A stretch of 64,000 nucleotides of DNA from Flagellimonas oceani (GCF_011068285.1 NZ_CP049616.1:4422001-4486000), one strand, 5' to 3'; counted from the first letter of the stretch, positions 42,908 to 52,752 are shown. A program made the numbers and translations. The notes: generated by a model not told the origin, from the letters alone.

Positions 42908-43297
42908 ATGTACAAGGAAATATACTTGGTCGATGACGAAGACCTAGTGAATACCGTGAACGCTATTCACTTCAGAAGAATGGGTATGGAAGATAGGGTT
43001 AAAAGTTTTACTAATCCAGAACTGGCCCTAGACGACCTAAGGTATAGGGACGACCCAAAGGTAAAAACACTTATTTTACTGGATATAAATATGCCGGAAA
43101 TGAGCGGATTTGAATTTTTGGAATTTATGATGCTCGAAGATTTTCCACAATCCAATGAGGTCCTGTTGGTGACCTCCTCCGAATCGGATTCGGACAAAGA
43201 AGAGGCCAAAAAATACGAGAAGTATGTAAAGGAGTTTATCACCAAACCTTTGCGCATAGAACATTTGGAGGATTATCTCCAAAGTGCAAATAAGTAA
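42908..43297 (+). CDS. Single-domain response regulator
   Basis: A 129-residue CheY-like receiver: acidic pair D9/D10, phospho-acceptor Asp59 in LILLDINMPEMSG, switch Ser/Thr in LLVTSSES and Lys in FITKPLR. Start 42908 (MYKEIYLVDDED) is preferred over 42851, because the longer frame adds a tail unlike receiver domains. It has no output domain and precedes a PAS histidine kinase by about 76 bp, so it probably works with that kinase. Confidence 0.85.
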   Translation: MYKEIYLVDDEDLVNTVNAIHFRRMGMEDRVKSFTNPELALDDLRYRDDPKVKTLILLDINMPEMSGFEFLEFMMLEDFPQSNEVLLVTSSESDSDKEEAKKYEKYVKEFITKPLRIEHLEDYLQSANK

Positions 43298-43373
43298 GCG
43301 CTCCGAAAAATAAGGTTGTTCTTTGGGCCAGGAAAAAAGTCCGTTAGCTTCAATTTTACCAAGATTCTGATCA

Positions 43374-44837
43374 GTGAAAAAACAACAGGGTTTAATTCAT
43401 AACAAAATTGAAATTGTTGACGACAGAAACGATGTCGTATGGGCAATGGATGTTGATTATAAATTGACCGCTTTCAATTCATCGTTCAAGGCTCTCGTTG
43501 AAAAACTTGGATTTGACAACATCGTCAGCGGTATTGACCTGAAAGAAATTTACGCTTCCGGACGTTTTTTTAATCCATGTGACCGTGGATGCCAGCGTGC
43601 ACTCGATCGTTACGCAACAACTTCAAAACACACTTTTGAAAGCAACGGAAGCGTGGTGGTGCACGAGTTTTCTTTCCAGCCTTTTATGAACAGCTCCGGG
43701 GAGGTCGTAGGGTGCTGTATTTGGCAAAAGGACATATCGCAGGAAGTGGACAACAACCACCGCATACTGGAGAGTGAAAGGAAATACCGTGAAGCTCAAG
43801 AAGTGGCCAATGTGGGTCATTGGAGCTGGGATATGAAAGAGGATAAAATTATTTGGTCCAACCAGCTTTTCCGCATTTTTGAGAAGGCCCCGGACAAGTT
43901 TGAAGCCACCTTTGAGGCCCTGTTGAATGCCATACATCCAGATGACCGTGATCTTTATAAAAACGATGTGGAGCTCAGCATTGCAGAGAACAGGATGCAC
44001 GATATTATCCACAGGATCGTATTGGCCGATGGAAAAATAAGGTACGTCCACCAAAAAGGGAGAGCCTATTACGATGAACATGGAAAGCCCTTCCGAATGT
44101 CGGGGACTACCCAGGATGTGACCAAGGATATTTTGTCCAATCAACAGATCATGGAGCAAAACCACGAGCTTCAGAACTTTGTCCGTATTATATCGCATAA
44201 CCTCCGTGGACCCATATCAAACGTTCTTATGCTGTCCAGAATTTATGAGTGGGGCAAGGACGAGATGAACGATGACATTGTCAAAAAGATAGAACATACC
44301 ACCGAGGCACTTGATCAAACCATTAAAGATCTCCACCTCTCCTTATCATTAAAATCTGCCGATAAGGAAAAGTTCAGGGAAGTGTATTTAAAAGATGTGA
44401 TGAAGGATATCGATGGCCTATTGGCGGATGAAATCTCAAAATACAAGGCCACAATCAATACAGATTTTACTAAAGTGGATTTGGTTTTTGGAGCTAAGAG
44501 CTACGTAGTGAATATTTTTTACAATCTTATTTTAAATGCCATTAACTACGCTAAAGAAGATGTTCCGGCCATCATCAGCATAAAAACTGAAGAAACTGTT
44601 GATGCGATTTCAATAAAGTTTACCGACAATGGGATCGGTATGGAACTTACACCCGAAAAAGAGCGAAAAATTTTTGACATGTACGGCAGGTTGAGCGGTG
44701 CCACCGAAGGAAAAGGTTTTGGACTGTATTTGGTTAAGACCCAAGTAGAGGCAATGGATGGTAAAATTGAAGTGGAAAGTGAAAAAGGTTTAGGGAGCAC
44801 CTTTACCATTACCTTCCCCAACACCACCAAAACCTAA
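43374..44837 (+). CDS. PAS-domain histidine kinase
   Basis: A 487-residue soluble sensor kinase: a degenerate PAS fold at the N-terminus (about 15-125), a second PAS/PAC domain (about 140-260; WSWDMKEDKIIWSNQLFRIFEKAPDKFE, RYVHQKGRAYYDEHGKPFRMSGTTQDVT), then phospho-acceptor His275 in IISHNLRGPISN and the ATPase (FYNLILNAINYAKED, GFGLYLVKTQVEAMDGKIEV). The start is GTG at 43374. No membrane segment, so the signal is probably intracellular (redox, energy or oxygen are typical for PAS). It follows a single-domain receiver. Confidence 0.9.
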   Translation: MKKQQGLIHNKIEIVDDRNDVVWAMDVDYKLTAFNSSFKALVEKLGFDNIVSGIDLKEIYASGRFFNPCDRGCQRALDRYATTSKHTFESNGSVVVHEFSFQPFMNSSGEVVGCCIWQKDISQEVDNNHRILESERKYREAQEVANVGHWSWDMKEDKIIWSNQLFRIFEKAPDKFEATFEALLNAIHPDDRDLYKNDVELSIAENRMHDIIHRIVLADGKIRYVHQKGRAYYDEHGKPFRMSGTTQDVTKDILSNQQIMEQNHELQNFVRIISHNLRGPISNVLMLSRIYEWGKDEMNDDIVKKIEHTTEALDQTIKDLHLSLSLKSADKEKFREVYLKDVMKDIDGLLADEISKYKATINTDFTKVDLVFGAKSYVVNIFYNLILNAINYAKEDVPAIISIKTEETVDAISIKFTDNGIGMELTPEKERKIFDMYGRLSGATEGKGFGLYLVKTQVEAMDGKIEVESEKGLGSTFTITFPNTTKT

Positions 44838-45769
44838 AAAGGCAATTTGCCCACATCTACATTTCCACCGGAGATAATGATGCCTATTTTTTTATTCTCT
44901 AGTTCTTCTTTCTTTTTTAACAAAGCAGCCAAAGCCACTGCACTGGATGGCTCACATACAATTTTTAGTCGTTCCCAGATAACCCGCATTGCCGAAACAA
45001 TTTCTTCCTCTGTTACCCTGACAATTTCTTCCACATGTTTTTGAATGATAGGGAAGTTTCTGTCGCCCAGTTGGGTTTTTAGGCCATCGGCAATGGTATT
45101 GGTAGAAGAATTGGTTTCGATTTTTCCACTTTTTAGCGACCTGTAGGCATCGTCCACCTCAAAAGGTTCGCCGCCAATGGTCTTGCAATTGTTTCCAAAG
45201 TAATGGGCGGATAGCGCAGAACCGGCAATCAACCCACCACCGCCAACGGGCGTCACAACATAATCCAAATCCGGTTGAAGCTCCAACAGTTCCTTGCAAG
45301 CGGTTCCCTGCCCTAAAATCACTTGATCATCATTTGAGGGATGGATAAAAGTAGCTCCGTGTTCTTGTACGATTTTTTTAGATGCCTGTTCCCTTGCGTT
45401 CAAATTGGACTCGCATTCCACCAAAATTCCACCATACCCTTTTACGGCATCTTTTTTTACCTGGGGAGCGGAATCGGGCATCACAATATAGGCCTTGACC
45501 CCCAAGCTTTTTGCGGAAAGTGATAGCGCCTGTGCAAAGTTCCCAGACGAATGCGTTACCACACCATGCTCCTTTTGTTCGTTCGAAAGTTGCATTATGG
45601 CGTTGGCGGCCCCGCGCATCTTAAAGGCGCCCATTCGCTGGAAGTTTTCACACTTAAAAAAAAGATTGGCCCCGATCATCTCGTCGATAAGTCGTGAAGT
45701 AAGAACAGGAGTGTTGTGGATAAAAGGTTTTATCCGCTCGTGGCAATCAATTAATTGTTGTTTGTCCAT
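44834..45769 (-). CDS. Threonine/serine dehydratase (PLP enzyme)
   Basis: A 311-residue fold-type II PLP enzyme. The cofactor lysine is K50 in GAFKMRGAANA; VVTHSSGNFAQALS and VVTPVGGGGLIAGSAL bind the phosphate and substrate, and it ends with IGIIISGGNVDVG. It lacks the C-terminal regulatory domain of biosynthetic IlvA, so it is of the catabolic threonine dehydratase/serine racemase type, deaminating Thr or Ser to the 2-oxo acid. It converges on the kinase gene (4-bp overlap of stop codons). Confidence 0.9.
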   Translation of the reverse strand: MDKQQLIDCHERIKPFIHNTPVLTSRLIDEMIGANLFFKCENFQRMGAFKMRGAANAIMQLSNEQKEHGVVTHSSGNFAQALSLSAKSLGVKAYIVMPDSAPQVKKDAVKGYGGILVECESNLNAREQASKKIVQEHGATFIHPSNDDQVILGQGTACKELLELQPDLDYVVTPVGGGGLIAGSALSAHYFGNNCKTIGGEPFEVDDAYRSLKSGKIETNSSTNTIADGLKTQLGDRNFPIIQKHVEEIVRVTEEEIVSAMRVIWERLKIVCEPSSAVALAALLKKKEELENKKIGIIISGGNVDVGKLPF

Positions 45770-45829
45770 AGGTTGCCTATAAAACGGGTTTGTGGAATTA
45801 AAACTCGTTGTAAAGATACTAATGCAACC

Positions 45830-46735
45830 TTAATTGTACGACCTTGCCTTTTCCTCTTCTTTTACCTTGGCAGAAACACCCTCCATGCCTAATTCGGGGA
45901 TGACCAAAAGCGGGATTTGTGTGTGGAACGCCGTTCTTTTAATGATAGGTTCCCGGGTCATTTTTTCCATGTAGCTGTGCTGATAGTTCAGCATGGCCAA
46001 CAAATGAATGCCCAGTTCCTTGGAAAATCTTTCCAAAGTGTGCGAAACCGAATTGAGCTCGGAAACCGTGTGCACGTAATGTTCCACACCGTTCAGGTAT
46101 CGGCGTAGCATGTTCAGGTTGAATTGTTGAAGTTCCGTCAACGCTTTTATGCCATATTGCACATGAACGATGCGAACAGTGGCATTGAACATTTTGGCCA
46201 TTTCCAAAATGGGTTCCAATTCTGAAGTGGTATAGAAGCGATTAAAATCCGTGGCAAATGCAATTTCCGTTGGTGTCATATAATCAAAATGATATGGAAT
46301 GGCCAATATGGGGCACTTTTTGGTCGATTTAATGATCCTTACCGTATTGCTGCCCATAAACACTTCATCTACGCCCGAAGCTCCTTTGGTTCCCGTGATT
46401 ACCAAATGGATGCCAAAGGTATCCACAATATCCTTCACCTCTTCCACCAATAGGTTAAAGGAAGAAATGGTCTCGAAACTATGATTGGGATTTCCATATT
46501 TGGCCTTGATCTTATCCACCGTTTTGTTCAACCCTCTTTCAGAATTTTCCCTGACGGCATCAACTATGCGGACTCCATCGATCATTTTGGCCATAAAGCG
46601 GCTGCTCGGTATTACCGGGGTATAGGTGTTCAACAAGTAAAAGGCACAACGCTTGTTGCGGAACAACTGCATGGCATAGTCAATGGCGTTCCATGCATTT
46701 TCCGAAAAATCCGTAGGTATCAATATCTTTTGCAT
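45830..46735 (-). CDS. Universal stress protein (UspA family, two domains)
   Basis: A 301-residue tandem UspA protein: N-terminal MQKILIPTDFSENAWNAIDYAMQLF and the nucleotide-binding IHLVITGTKGASGVDEVFMGSNTVRIIKSTKKCPILAIP, then a more diverged second domain. It lies downstream of and in the same direction as the Fnr-type gene, and has its own TGACAAATATCA box (46789-46800) with a -7 element TAATTTTA exactly 23 nt away, so it should be induced with the oxidase genes. Confidence 0.9.
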   Translation of the reverse strand: MQKILIPTDFSENAWNAIDYAMQLFRNKRCAFYLLNTYTPVIPSSRFMAKMIDGVRIVDAVRENSERGLNKTVDKIKAKYGNPNHSFETISSFNLLVEEVKDIVDTFGIHLVITGTKGASGVDEVFMGSNTVRIIKSTKKCPILAIPYHFDYMTPTEIAFATDFNRFYTTSELEPILEMAKMFNATVRIVHVQYGIKALTELQQFNLNMLRRYLNGVEHYVHTVSELNSVSHTLERFSKELGIHLLAMLNYQHSYMEKMTREPIIKRTAFHTQIPLLVIPELGMEGVSAKVKEEEKARSYN

Positions 46736-46757
46736 CGGACTAAAATTTACGATGCGA

Positions 46758-46800
46758 TAAAATTAGACCTATGGGCCAGGGGATACTATGACAAATATCA
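46758..46800 (-). promoter_or_regulatory. Fnr-type promoter of the stress-protein gene
   Basis: Box TGACAAATATCA (plus 46789-46800), 23 nt, then TAATTTTA on the minus strand (46765-46758), 23 bp before the ATG at 46735. Confidence 0.75.
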
Positions 46801-46816
46801 GGTTTGGGAAAACGGC

Positions 46817-47506
46817 CTAAAAACCCTCTACCATTTCAAGCAGTTTGCGCTCGTCCTTAATGCCGATTTTTTTACCGGAAGTATGGATCAAACCTTTCCT
46901 CTTAAATTCAGAAATGATTCTAATGGCCGATTCGGTTGCGGTTCCCACTACATTGGAAATATCTTCCCTGGAAAGCGTAAGCGCCAAAAACCCATCGGAG
47001 TCTTCGCCAAAATTATTTTTAAGGTACAGGAAGGCCTCCGCCATTCGCTGTTTTACCGTTTTTTGGGAAATGTTTACGATAACATCATCTGCCTCCTTAA
47101 GGTCATGGGCCATGTGGCGCAATACCTCCAAAGTAAAATTTGGGTTTTTTTGAAGCGTAGTATTGATGCTTTCTTTTGGAATAAAACAGACCTCCATATC
47201 GCTTACCGCGATGGCAGAAAGGTTGGTGCTCTCCTCCGAAATCACTGAGCGTTGGCCAAGTACCTCACCCTTGCTGGCCAATTTCACGATTTGATCCTTG
47301 CCGTTGGCACTTAACTTGGAAAGTTTGGAAACCCCGTTGCGAACACAATAGACACCATTGAGTTTTTCACCTTCCTCAAAAAGGGGCTCCCCTTTTTTAA
47401 TGGTTTTTGTGGTTTTGGTATCAGAAACTTTTTTTAGCTCCTCTTTGCTCATGGCACGAAGAGAGTTAAACTGCCTGATGATACAATTTTCACACCTGCT
47501 TTCCAT
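46817..47506 (-). CDS. Crp/Fnr-family regulator, Fnr-like
   Basis: A 229-residue regulator: N-terminal cyclic-nucleotide-like fold (GEPLFEEGEKLNGVYCVRNGVSKLSK), a dimer helix, and a C-terminal winged helix (LTLSREDISNVVGTATESAIRIISEFKRKGLI) with Glu and Arg in the recognition helix as in Fnr. Cysteines at 5, 8, 54 and 107 could hold an Fe-S cluster (inference). It is divergent from ccoI and shares a central TGATAAATATCA box with it. It is the most likely controller of the seven boxes in this region. Confidence 0.9.
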   Translation of the reverse strand: MESRCENCIIRQFNSLRAMSKEELKKVSDTKTTKTIKKGEPLFEEGEKLNGVYCVRNGVSKLSKLSANGKDQIVKLASKGEVLGQRSVISEESTNLSAIAVSDMEVCFIPKESINTTLQKNPNFTLEVLRHMAHDLKEADDVIVNISQKTVKQRMAEAFLYLKNNFGEDSDGFLALTLSREDISNVVGTATESAIRIISEFKRKGLIHTSGKKIGIKDERKLLEMVEGF

Positions 47507-47528
47507 AGTGATCGGTTTACCTGAGTGA

Positions 47529-47602
47529 CAAACTTAAGGGTTAAACATTTACAATTTACTGATAAATATCATGTTTTTAGGAAGAAGAGTATTACAATTT
47601 TG
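47529..47602. promoter_or_regulatory. Bidirectional Fnr-type promoter, regulator/ccoI
   Basis: One box TGATAAATATCA (47560-47571) lies midway between the divergent genes. Exactly 23 nt to the right is CAATTTTG (47595-47602, ccoI), and exactly 23 nt to the left, on the minus strand, TAAGTTTG (47536-47529, regulator). Confidence 0.85.
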
Positions 47603-47624
47603 CATCAGGTAAAGCAAATGTGAA

Positions 47625-50009
47625 ATGGTAGACTCGACATGTTATCATTGTGGGGACGAGTGCGGTAGCCGCAGCATTCAGTTTGATGATAAGGATTTTT
47701 GTTGCAATGGTTGCAAGACCGTTTATGAAATTTTTACATCGAACGGCCTGTCCACGTTCTACGAAATAGAGGGCAAGGCAGGAACCACACCCAACGACAT
47801 TAGGCAGAAATACGATTTTTTGGACAACCAAGAAATCGTAGAGCGATTGGTGGAGTTCGACGAAGAAGGTGTGCAGGTGGTCAGCCTGAGCATTCCAACT
47901 ATACATTGCAGTTCTTGTATTTGGGTTTTGGAAAACTTGAACAAGCTGCATTCGGCCATTAAAGTTTCCCAGGTAGATTTTCCTAAAAAAACAATCAGAG
48001 TAACGTTTAAAACTGAAGATTTTTCTCTTAAAGCGCTAGTTCTCCTTTTGGGCAGCATTGGATACGAGCCCTACATTTCTTTGGAGGAATACAACAAAAA
48101 AGAGAAAAGGGTAGACCGTTCCTTGATCTATAAATTGGGCGTCGCGGGTTTTGCCTTTGGCAATGTGATGCTGTTCTCCTTCCCCGAGTATTTTGAAGTC
48201 GAGGAATTTTGGCTGGACCAGTACAAACACGTTTTTCGTTGGTTGATGTTCGCCTTTTCCCTGCCCGTGGTGTTTTATGCCTCTAAAGATTATTTTGTGT
48301 CGGCCTACAAGGGCATCCGCTCCAAATTATTGAACATTGATGTGCCGATTGCATTAGGAATTTTGGTCCTTTTTTTACGAAGTACAGTCGATATTATTTT
48401 TGATTTGGGTTCTGGTTTTTTTGATAGCCTTACAGGCTTGGTGTTCTTTCTGTTGTTGGGGAAATTCTTTCAGCAGAAAACCTATGCCTATCTATCGTTT
48501 GAGCGGGATTACAAATCGTATTTCCCCATAGCCGTGACCCGTCTGAAGAAAAATGGGGAAGAGGAGAATATCCAGATATACAATATTGAAGTAGGGGATA
48601 GGGTGCTCATCCGCAGCCACGAGATCATTCCTGTGGATTGTATATTAATTAAGGGAAGCGCCGAAATCGATTACAGTTTCGTAACCGGCGAATCCGAAGC
48701 GGTTTTTAAAGAATCCGGAGAAAAACTGTTCGCGGGCGGTAAGCAACTCTCGGGAGTTTTGGAAGTGGAGGTATTAAAATCAGTTTCCCAAAGTTATTTG
48801 ACCCAGTTGTGGGGCAACTCCGTTTTTTCGAAAGACAAGGCAAGTCAGTTCCAGACACTTACCGATAGCATTGGCAAACGATTTACCATCGCCGTGTTGA
48901 GCATCGCTACGGTGGCCACTTTTTTTTGGCTCATTGTTGACGCCAGCTTGGCGATGAATGTGTTTACCTCGGTATTGATCATTGCCTGCCCCTGCGCCAT
49001 TGCCTTGGCAGCACCGTTCACCTTGGGCAATATGCTCCGCATTTTTGGGAAGTATAAATTTTATTTGAAGAATACCAACGTTATAGAACGTTTGGCAAAA
49101 ATAGACACTGCAATTTTTGATAAAACAGGAACCCTCACCACCAATATCAAAGATACCATCCACTACGAAGGTATGGAACTAACGGAGGAGGAAACTGCAC
49201 TTTTAAAAACAACTTTGAGGGCATCCAACCACCCGTTGAGCCGATCTCTATACGATATTTTAAAGTCCAATGCGATAATGACTTTGGAAGAGTTTCAGGA
49301 ACACACCGGAAAAGGTATCGAGGGAAAATACAATCATCACTCCATAAAAGTGGGTTCGGCATCTTATGTGGGAGAAAGCAAAACCAATACTTTGACGAAC
49401 ACTTCGGTCTATGTAAGTGCCGATGAAGATGTGAAGGGACGGTTTGTGTTCAAAAACACTTATCGTGACGGAATGAGTCAAATTTTTGATGAACTGTCCA
49501 CAGATTTGGAGTTGGGTATTCTTTCGGGCGATAACGATGGGGAAAAAGCCCAATTACAAAAAGTACTTCCCGAAAAGACGAAGATGCTATTCGACCAAAA
49601 ACCAGAGGATAAGTTGGAATATATCAAAACCCTACAAGAAAAACACAAGGTTTTGATGGTGGGCGACGGATTGAACGATGCCGGAGCTTTGGCACAAGGC
49701 GATGTGGGATTGGCCGTTTCGGAGAACATCAATGTGTTTTCACCAGCTTGTGATGGCATTTTGGACGCGAGCAAATTGCGAATGTTGCCAAGGTTCATAA
49801 AGCTGTCCAGAAAATCGATGCGCATCATTAAAATGAGTTTTTTGTTGTCGCTCTGCTACAATGTAGTGGGACTGTATTTCGCCGTTACGGGGCAGTTGCA
49901 ACCGGTCATTGCCGCCATTTTGATGCCATTGAGTTCCATCAGTATAGTGGTGTTCACCACAGTGGCGACAAATTATTTGGGCAAAGAATTAAAAAATCAA
50001 GAAAGCTGA
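47625..50009 (+). CDS. ccoI: Copper P-type ATPase for cbb3 oxidase assembly (CcoI)
   Basis: A 794-residue P1B ATPase: an N-terminal Cys-rich zinc-binding-like part (CYHCGDECGS...CCNGCK), a heavy-metal domain with HCSSCIW, eight membrane helices, CPCAIALAAPF in the metal channel, phosphorylation site FDKTGTLT, and GDGLNDAGAL at the hinge. It exports copper to the periplasm for the oxidase. It is the first gene of the cco cluster and is followed by ccoS. Confidence 0.95.
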   Translation: MVDSTCYHCGDECGSRSIQFDDKDFCCNGCKTVYEIFTSNGLSTFYEIEGKAGTTPNDIRQKYDFLDNQEIVERLVEFDEEGVQVVSLSIPTIHCSSCIWVLENLNKLHSAIKVSQVDFPKKTIRVTFKTEDFSLKALVLLLGSIGYEPYISLEEYNKKEKRVDRSLIYKLGVAGFAFGNVMLFSFPEYFEVEEFWLDQYKHVFRWLMFAFSLPVVFYASKDYFVSAYKGIRSKLLNIDVPIALGILVLFLRSTVDIIFDLGSGFFDSLTGLVFFLLLGKFFQQKTYAYLSFERDYKSYFPIAVTRLKKNGEEENIQIYNIEVGDRVLIRSHEIIPVDCILIKGSAEIDYSFVTGESEAVFKESGEKLFAGGKQLSGVLEVEVLKSVSQSYLTQLWGNSVFSKDKASQFQTLTDSIGKRFTIAVLSIATVATFFWLIVDASLAMNVFTSVLIIACPCAIALAAPFTLGNMLRIFGKYKFYLKNTNVIERLAKIDTAIFDKTGTLTTNIKDTIHYEGMELTEEETALLKTTLRASNHPLSRSLYDILKSNAIMTLEEFQEHTGKGIEGKYNHHSIKVGSASYVGESKTNTLTNTSVYVSADEDVKGRFVFKNTYRDGMSQIFDELSTDLELGILSGDNDGEKAQLQKVLPEKTKMLFDQKPEDKLEYIKTLQEKHKVLMVGDGLNDAGALAQGDVGLAVSENINVFSPACDGILDASKLRMLPRFIKLSRKSMRIIKMSFLLSLCYNVVGLYFAVTGQLQPVIAAILMPLSSISIVVFTTVATNYLGKELKNQES

Positions 50010-50049
50010 TATATGTCATTTTTTGAAGAATACCATCACAGTAGTTTTA
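50007..50049 (+). promoter_or_regulatory. Fnr-type promoter upstream of ccoS
   Basis: Box TGATATATGTCA (50007-50018, overlapping the ccoI stop), 23 nt, then TAGTTTTA (50042-50049), 19 bp before ccoS. Confidence 0.75.
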
Positions 50050-50068
50050 CACCTAAATTCAGGCAGGT

Positions 50069-50278
50069 ATGAGTGTTATTTATGTGTTGTTGGCCATAAG
50101 CATAACGGTGGCCGTAATCTTTTTTGTAGCCTTTGTTTTCTCGGTAAAAAGCGGACAATACGATGATACCTATACCCCATCGGTAAGAATGCTGTTTGAA
50201 GATGAGGTGGTCAAGGACAAGGATAAATCAAACCTAAATAAAAAGGAAATCGAACAAACTAAAAGTACAAACCAATAA
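50069..50278 (+). CDS. ccoS: cbb3 oxidase assembly protein CcoS
   Basis: A 69-residue protein with one N-terminal membrane helix (VIYVLLAISITVAVIFFVAFVF) and the FVFSVKSGQYDDTYTPSVRMLFED motif of CcoS, needed for cofactor insertion into the oxidase. It lies 2 bp before the ccoNO gene. Confidence 0.9.
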   Translation: MSVIYVLLAISITVAVIFFVAFVFSVKSGQYDDTYTPSVRMLFEDEVVKDKDKSNLNKKEIEQTKSTNQ

Positions 50279-50280
50279 AT

Positions 50281-52467
50281 ATGGAAATACAACAGTTCCG
50301 TTACGATAACAAAATCGTACAAAAGTTCTTATACGCTACCATACTTTGGGGCGTGGTGGGTATGGCAGTAGGTCTTTTATTGGCCTTTATGTTTTTATTC
50401 CCCAATCTTACGGAGGGCATCTCTTGGTTGAGTTTTGGACGCTTGCGTCCATTGCACACCAATGCAGTGATCTTTGCATTTGTGGGGAACGCCATTTTTG
50501 CAGGGGTGTATTACTCCTTGCAGCGTTTGCTCAAGGCCAGGATGTTCAGCGATGTGCTGAGCAACATCAATTTCTGGGGCTGGCAATTGATCATTGTCGC
50601 CGCAGCATTGACCTTGCCCTTGGGATACACAACATCCAAAGAATATGCAGAATTGGAATGGCCCATAGATTTGGCCATTGCAGTGGTTTGGGTGATTTTT
50701 GGTTGGAACATGATCGGTACCATCTTAAAAAGAAGGCAAAGGCACCTGTATGTAGCGATTTGGTTCTACCTGGCCACCTTTGTGACCGTAGCCGTGTTGC
50801 ACATCTTCAATAGTTTGGAATTGCCGGTAACTGCATTAAAAAGTTATTCGGTTTATGCCGGTGTGCAGGATGCCTTGGTACAATGGTGGTACGGCCATAA
50901 TGCGGTGGCCTTCTTCTTGACGACTCCTTTCTTGGGGTTGATGTACTACTTTGTTCCCAAAGCGGCGAACAGGCCCATTTATTCGTATAGACTGTCCATC
51001 GTCCACTTCTGGTCGTTGATATTCATTTACATCTGGGCAGGTCCGCACCACTTGTTGTATTCATCCTTGCCTGATTGGGCACAGAACCTAGGGGTGGTAT
51101 TCTCCATAATGCTGATAGCACCTTCTTGGGGTGGTATGATCAACGGATTGTTGACACTTCGTGGAGTGTGGGATAAGGTCCGTACCGATGTCACACTAAA
51201 ATTTATGGTGGTGGCCATCACCGGTTATGGTATGGCAACCTTTGAAGGCCCAATGCTTTCCCTGAAAAACGTGAATGCCATTGCCCACTTTAGTGACTGG
51301 ATCATTGCCCACGTGCACGTAGGCGCCTTGGCATGGAACGGATTCTTGACCTTTGGTATGATCTATTGGTTGGTGCCCCGAATGTTCAAAACAAATTTGC
51401 ACTCCAAAGGATTGGCGAACTTCCACTTCTGGATCGGGACGCTGGGAATTGTATTGTACGCCCTGCCGATGTACGTAGCCGGGTTTACCCAAGCTTTGAT
51501 GTGGAAAGAATTCAACCCAGATGGTACCTTGGTTTATGGTAACTTCTTGGAAACCGTTACCCAGATCATCCCAATGTACTGGATGAGGGCCATAGGAGGT
51601 TCCCTGTACATCTTGGGGATGTTCGTATTGCTTTACAATGTGGTAATGACCATTAGGTCCGGCAGCAAAGTTGAGGATGAGGCGGCAGAAGCTCCCGCAT
51701 TGGAACGCGTTGCCAAAAGACGAGTGGCCGGGGAAACCTTCCACAACTGGTTGGAAAGAAAACCCGTTCAGTTGACCATCTTGGCCACTGTGGCCATTTT
51801 GATCGGTGGTATCATCCAGATTGTACCTACTATTTTGGTGAAATCCAATATCCCGACGATAACAAGTGTCAAACCTTATACGCCATTGGAATTGGAAGGA
51901 CGAGATCTTTATATTAGAGAGGGCTGTGTAGGCTGTCACTCTCAAATGATACGTCCGTTCCGTAGTGAAGTGGAACGTTACGGAGAATACGCCAAGGCGG
52001 GAGAGTTTGTGTACGACCACCCATTTTTGTGGGGCAGTAAACGTACAGGTCCCGACTTGTTGCGTGTTGGAGGCAAGTACTCCGATAGCTGGCACTTGAA
52101 CCATATGTACGATCCGCAAAGTACTTCGGCAGGTTCCATCATGCCATCCTACCAATGGTTGGTTACCGATGAACACGATCGCACCGATATCGAGGCCAAA
52201 ATGGAAGCCATGGTACAACTGGGGGTTCCCTATACCGAAGAGGACATCGCCAATGCTCAGCAATCCATGGCAGAGCAGGCGGAGGAAATCGAGAAGAGCC
52301 TTTATACAGACCCAGAATTCGAAAGGACCTATGAGGCGGACAAGAAATACGCCCAAGAAAACGGATTGGATTTTGTGCAAATGCGAGATCGTGAAATCGT
52401 GGCCTTGATAGCTTATCTACAGCGATTGGGCACCGATATTAAGATTACTGATACAGCTGAAAAATAG
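50281..52467 (+). CDS. ccoN: cbb3 cytochrome oxidase, fused subunits I and II (CcoNO)
   Basis: A 728-residue fusion. Residues about 1-480 are the 12-helix CcoN catalytic subunit (WWYGHNAVAFFLTTPFLG, IWAGPHHLLYSSLPDW and SDWIIAHVHVGALAWNGFL carry the haem/copper-ligand His). Residues about 540-728 are CcoO, with the c-type haem site C549-VGC-H553 and the distal MIRPF segment. Fusion of CcoN and CcoO is common in Bacteroidetes. The complex reduces O2 at high affinity. Confidence 0.95.
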   Translation: MEIQQFRYDNKIVQKFLYATILWGVVGMAVGLLLAFMFLFPNLTEGISWLSFGRLRPLHTNAVIFAFVGNAIFAGVYYSLQRLLKARMFSDVLSNINFWGWQLIIVAAALTLPLGYTTSKEYAELEWPIDLAIAVVWVIFGWNMIGTILKRRQRHLYVAIWFYLATFVTVAVLHIFNSLELPVTALKSYSVYAGVQDALVQWWYGHNAVAFFLTTPFLGLMYYFVPKAANRPIYSYRLSIVHFWSLIFIYIWAGPHHLLYSSLPDWAQNLGVVFSIMLIAPSWGGMINGLLTLRGVWDKVRTDVTLKFMVVAITGYGMATFEGPMLSLKNVNAIAHFSDWIIAHVHVGALAWNGFLTFGMIYWLVPRMFKTNLHSKGLANFHFWIGTLGIVLYALPMYVAGFTQALMWKEFNPDGTLVYGNFLETVTQIIPMYWMRAIGGSLYILGMFVLLYNVVMTIRSGSKVEDEAAEAPALERVAKRRVAGETFHNWLERKPVQLTILATVAILIGGIIQIVPTILVKSNIPTITSVKPYTPLELEGRDLYIREGCVGCHSQMIRPFRSEVERYGEYAKAGEFVYDHPFLWGSKRTGPDLLRVGGKYSDSWHLNHMYDPQSTSAGSIMPSYQWLVTDEHDRTDIEAKMEAMVQLGVPYTEEDIANAQQSMAEQAEEIEKSLYTDPEFERTYEADKKYAQENGLDFVQMRDREIVALIAYLQRLGTDIKITDTAEK

Positions 52468-52559
52468 AAAATGAAATTATGAATCAAGAGTCAAAAACCA
52501 GGACGCCACTAAAATAGACTTCCAAGTCTTGATTCTTGTATCTAAAATCTAACATAACC

Positions 52560-52748
52560 ATGTTGAAATTTGTAAAAGAACATATGGAAACCATCGAGGG
52601 GATAGCCAACTATCCCATGGTTTCCCTGCTCATCTTCTTTGTGTTTTTCGTATTGCTGTTCTGGTGGGTTTTTACCGCCACCAAGGAGCACATAAGGGAG
52701 ATGTCCGAACTGCCTTTGGATAACGATGATCAACAAAACAAACTATAA
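52560..52748 (+). CDS. ccoQ: CcoQ-like cbb3 subunit
   Basis: A 62-residue small membrane protein (start at 52560, MLKFVKEHM; the codons upstream of it are not family-like). One helix (MVSLLIFFVFFVLLFWWVF) followed by a charged tail, the FixQ/CcoQ pattern. It lies between ccoNO and ccoP, overlapping no other gene. Confidence 0.85.
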   Translation: MLKFVKEHMETIEGIANYPMVSLLIFFVFFVLLFWWVFTATKEHIREMSELPLDNDDQQNKL

Positions 52749-52752
52749 TAGT

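Noticed and set aside
51196..52380. 394-codon frame antisense to ccoNO
   Set aside because: Mirror of the strongly conserved oxidase gene; low plausibility of composition (His/Gly/Gln-rich) and no family pattern.
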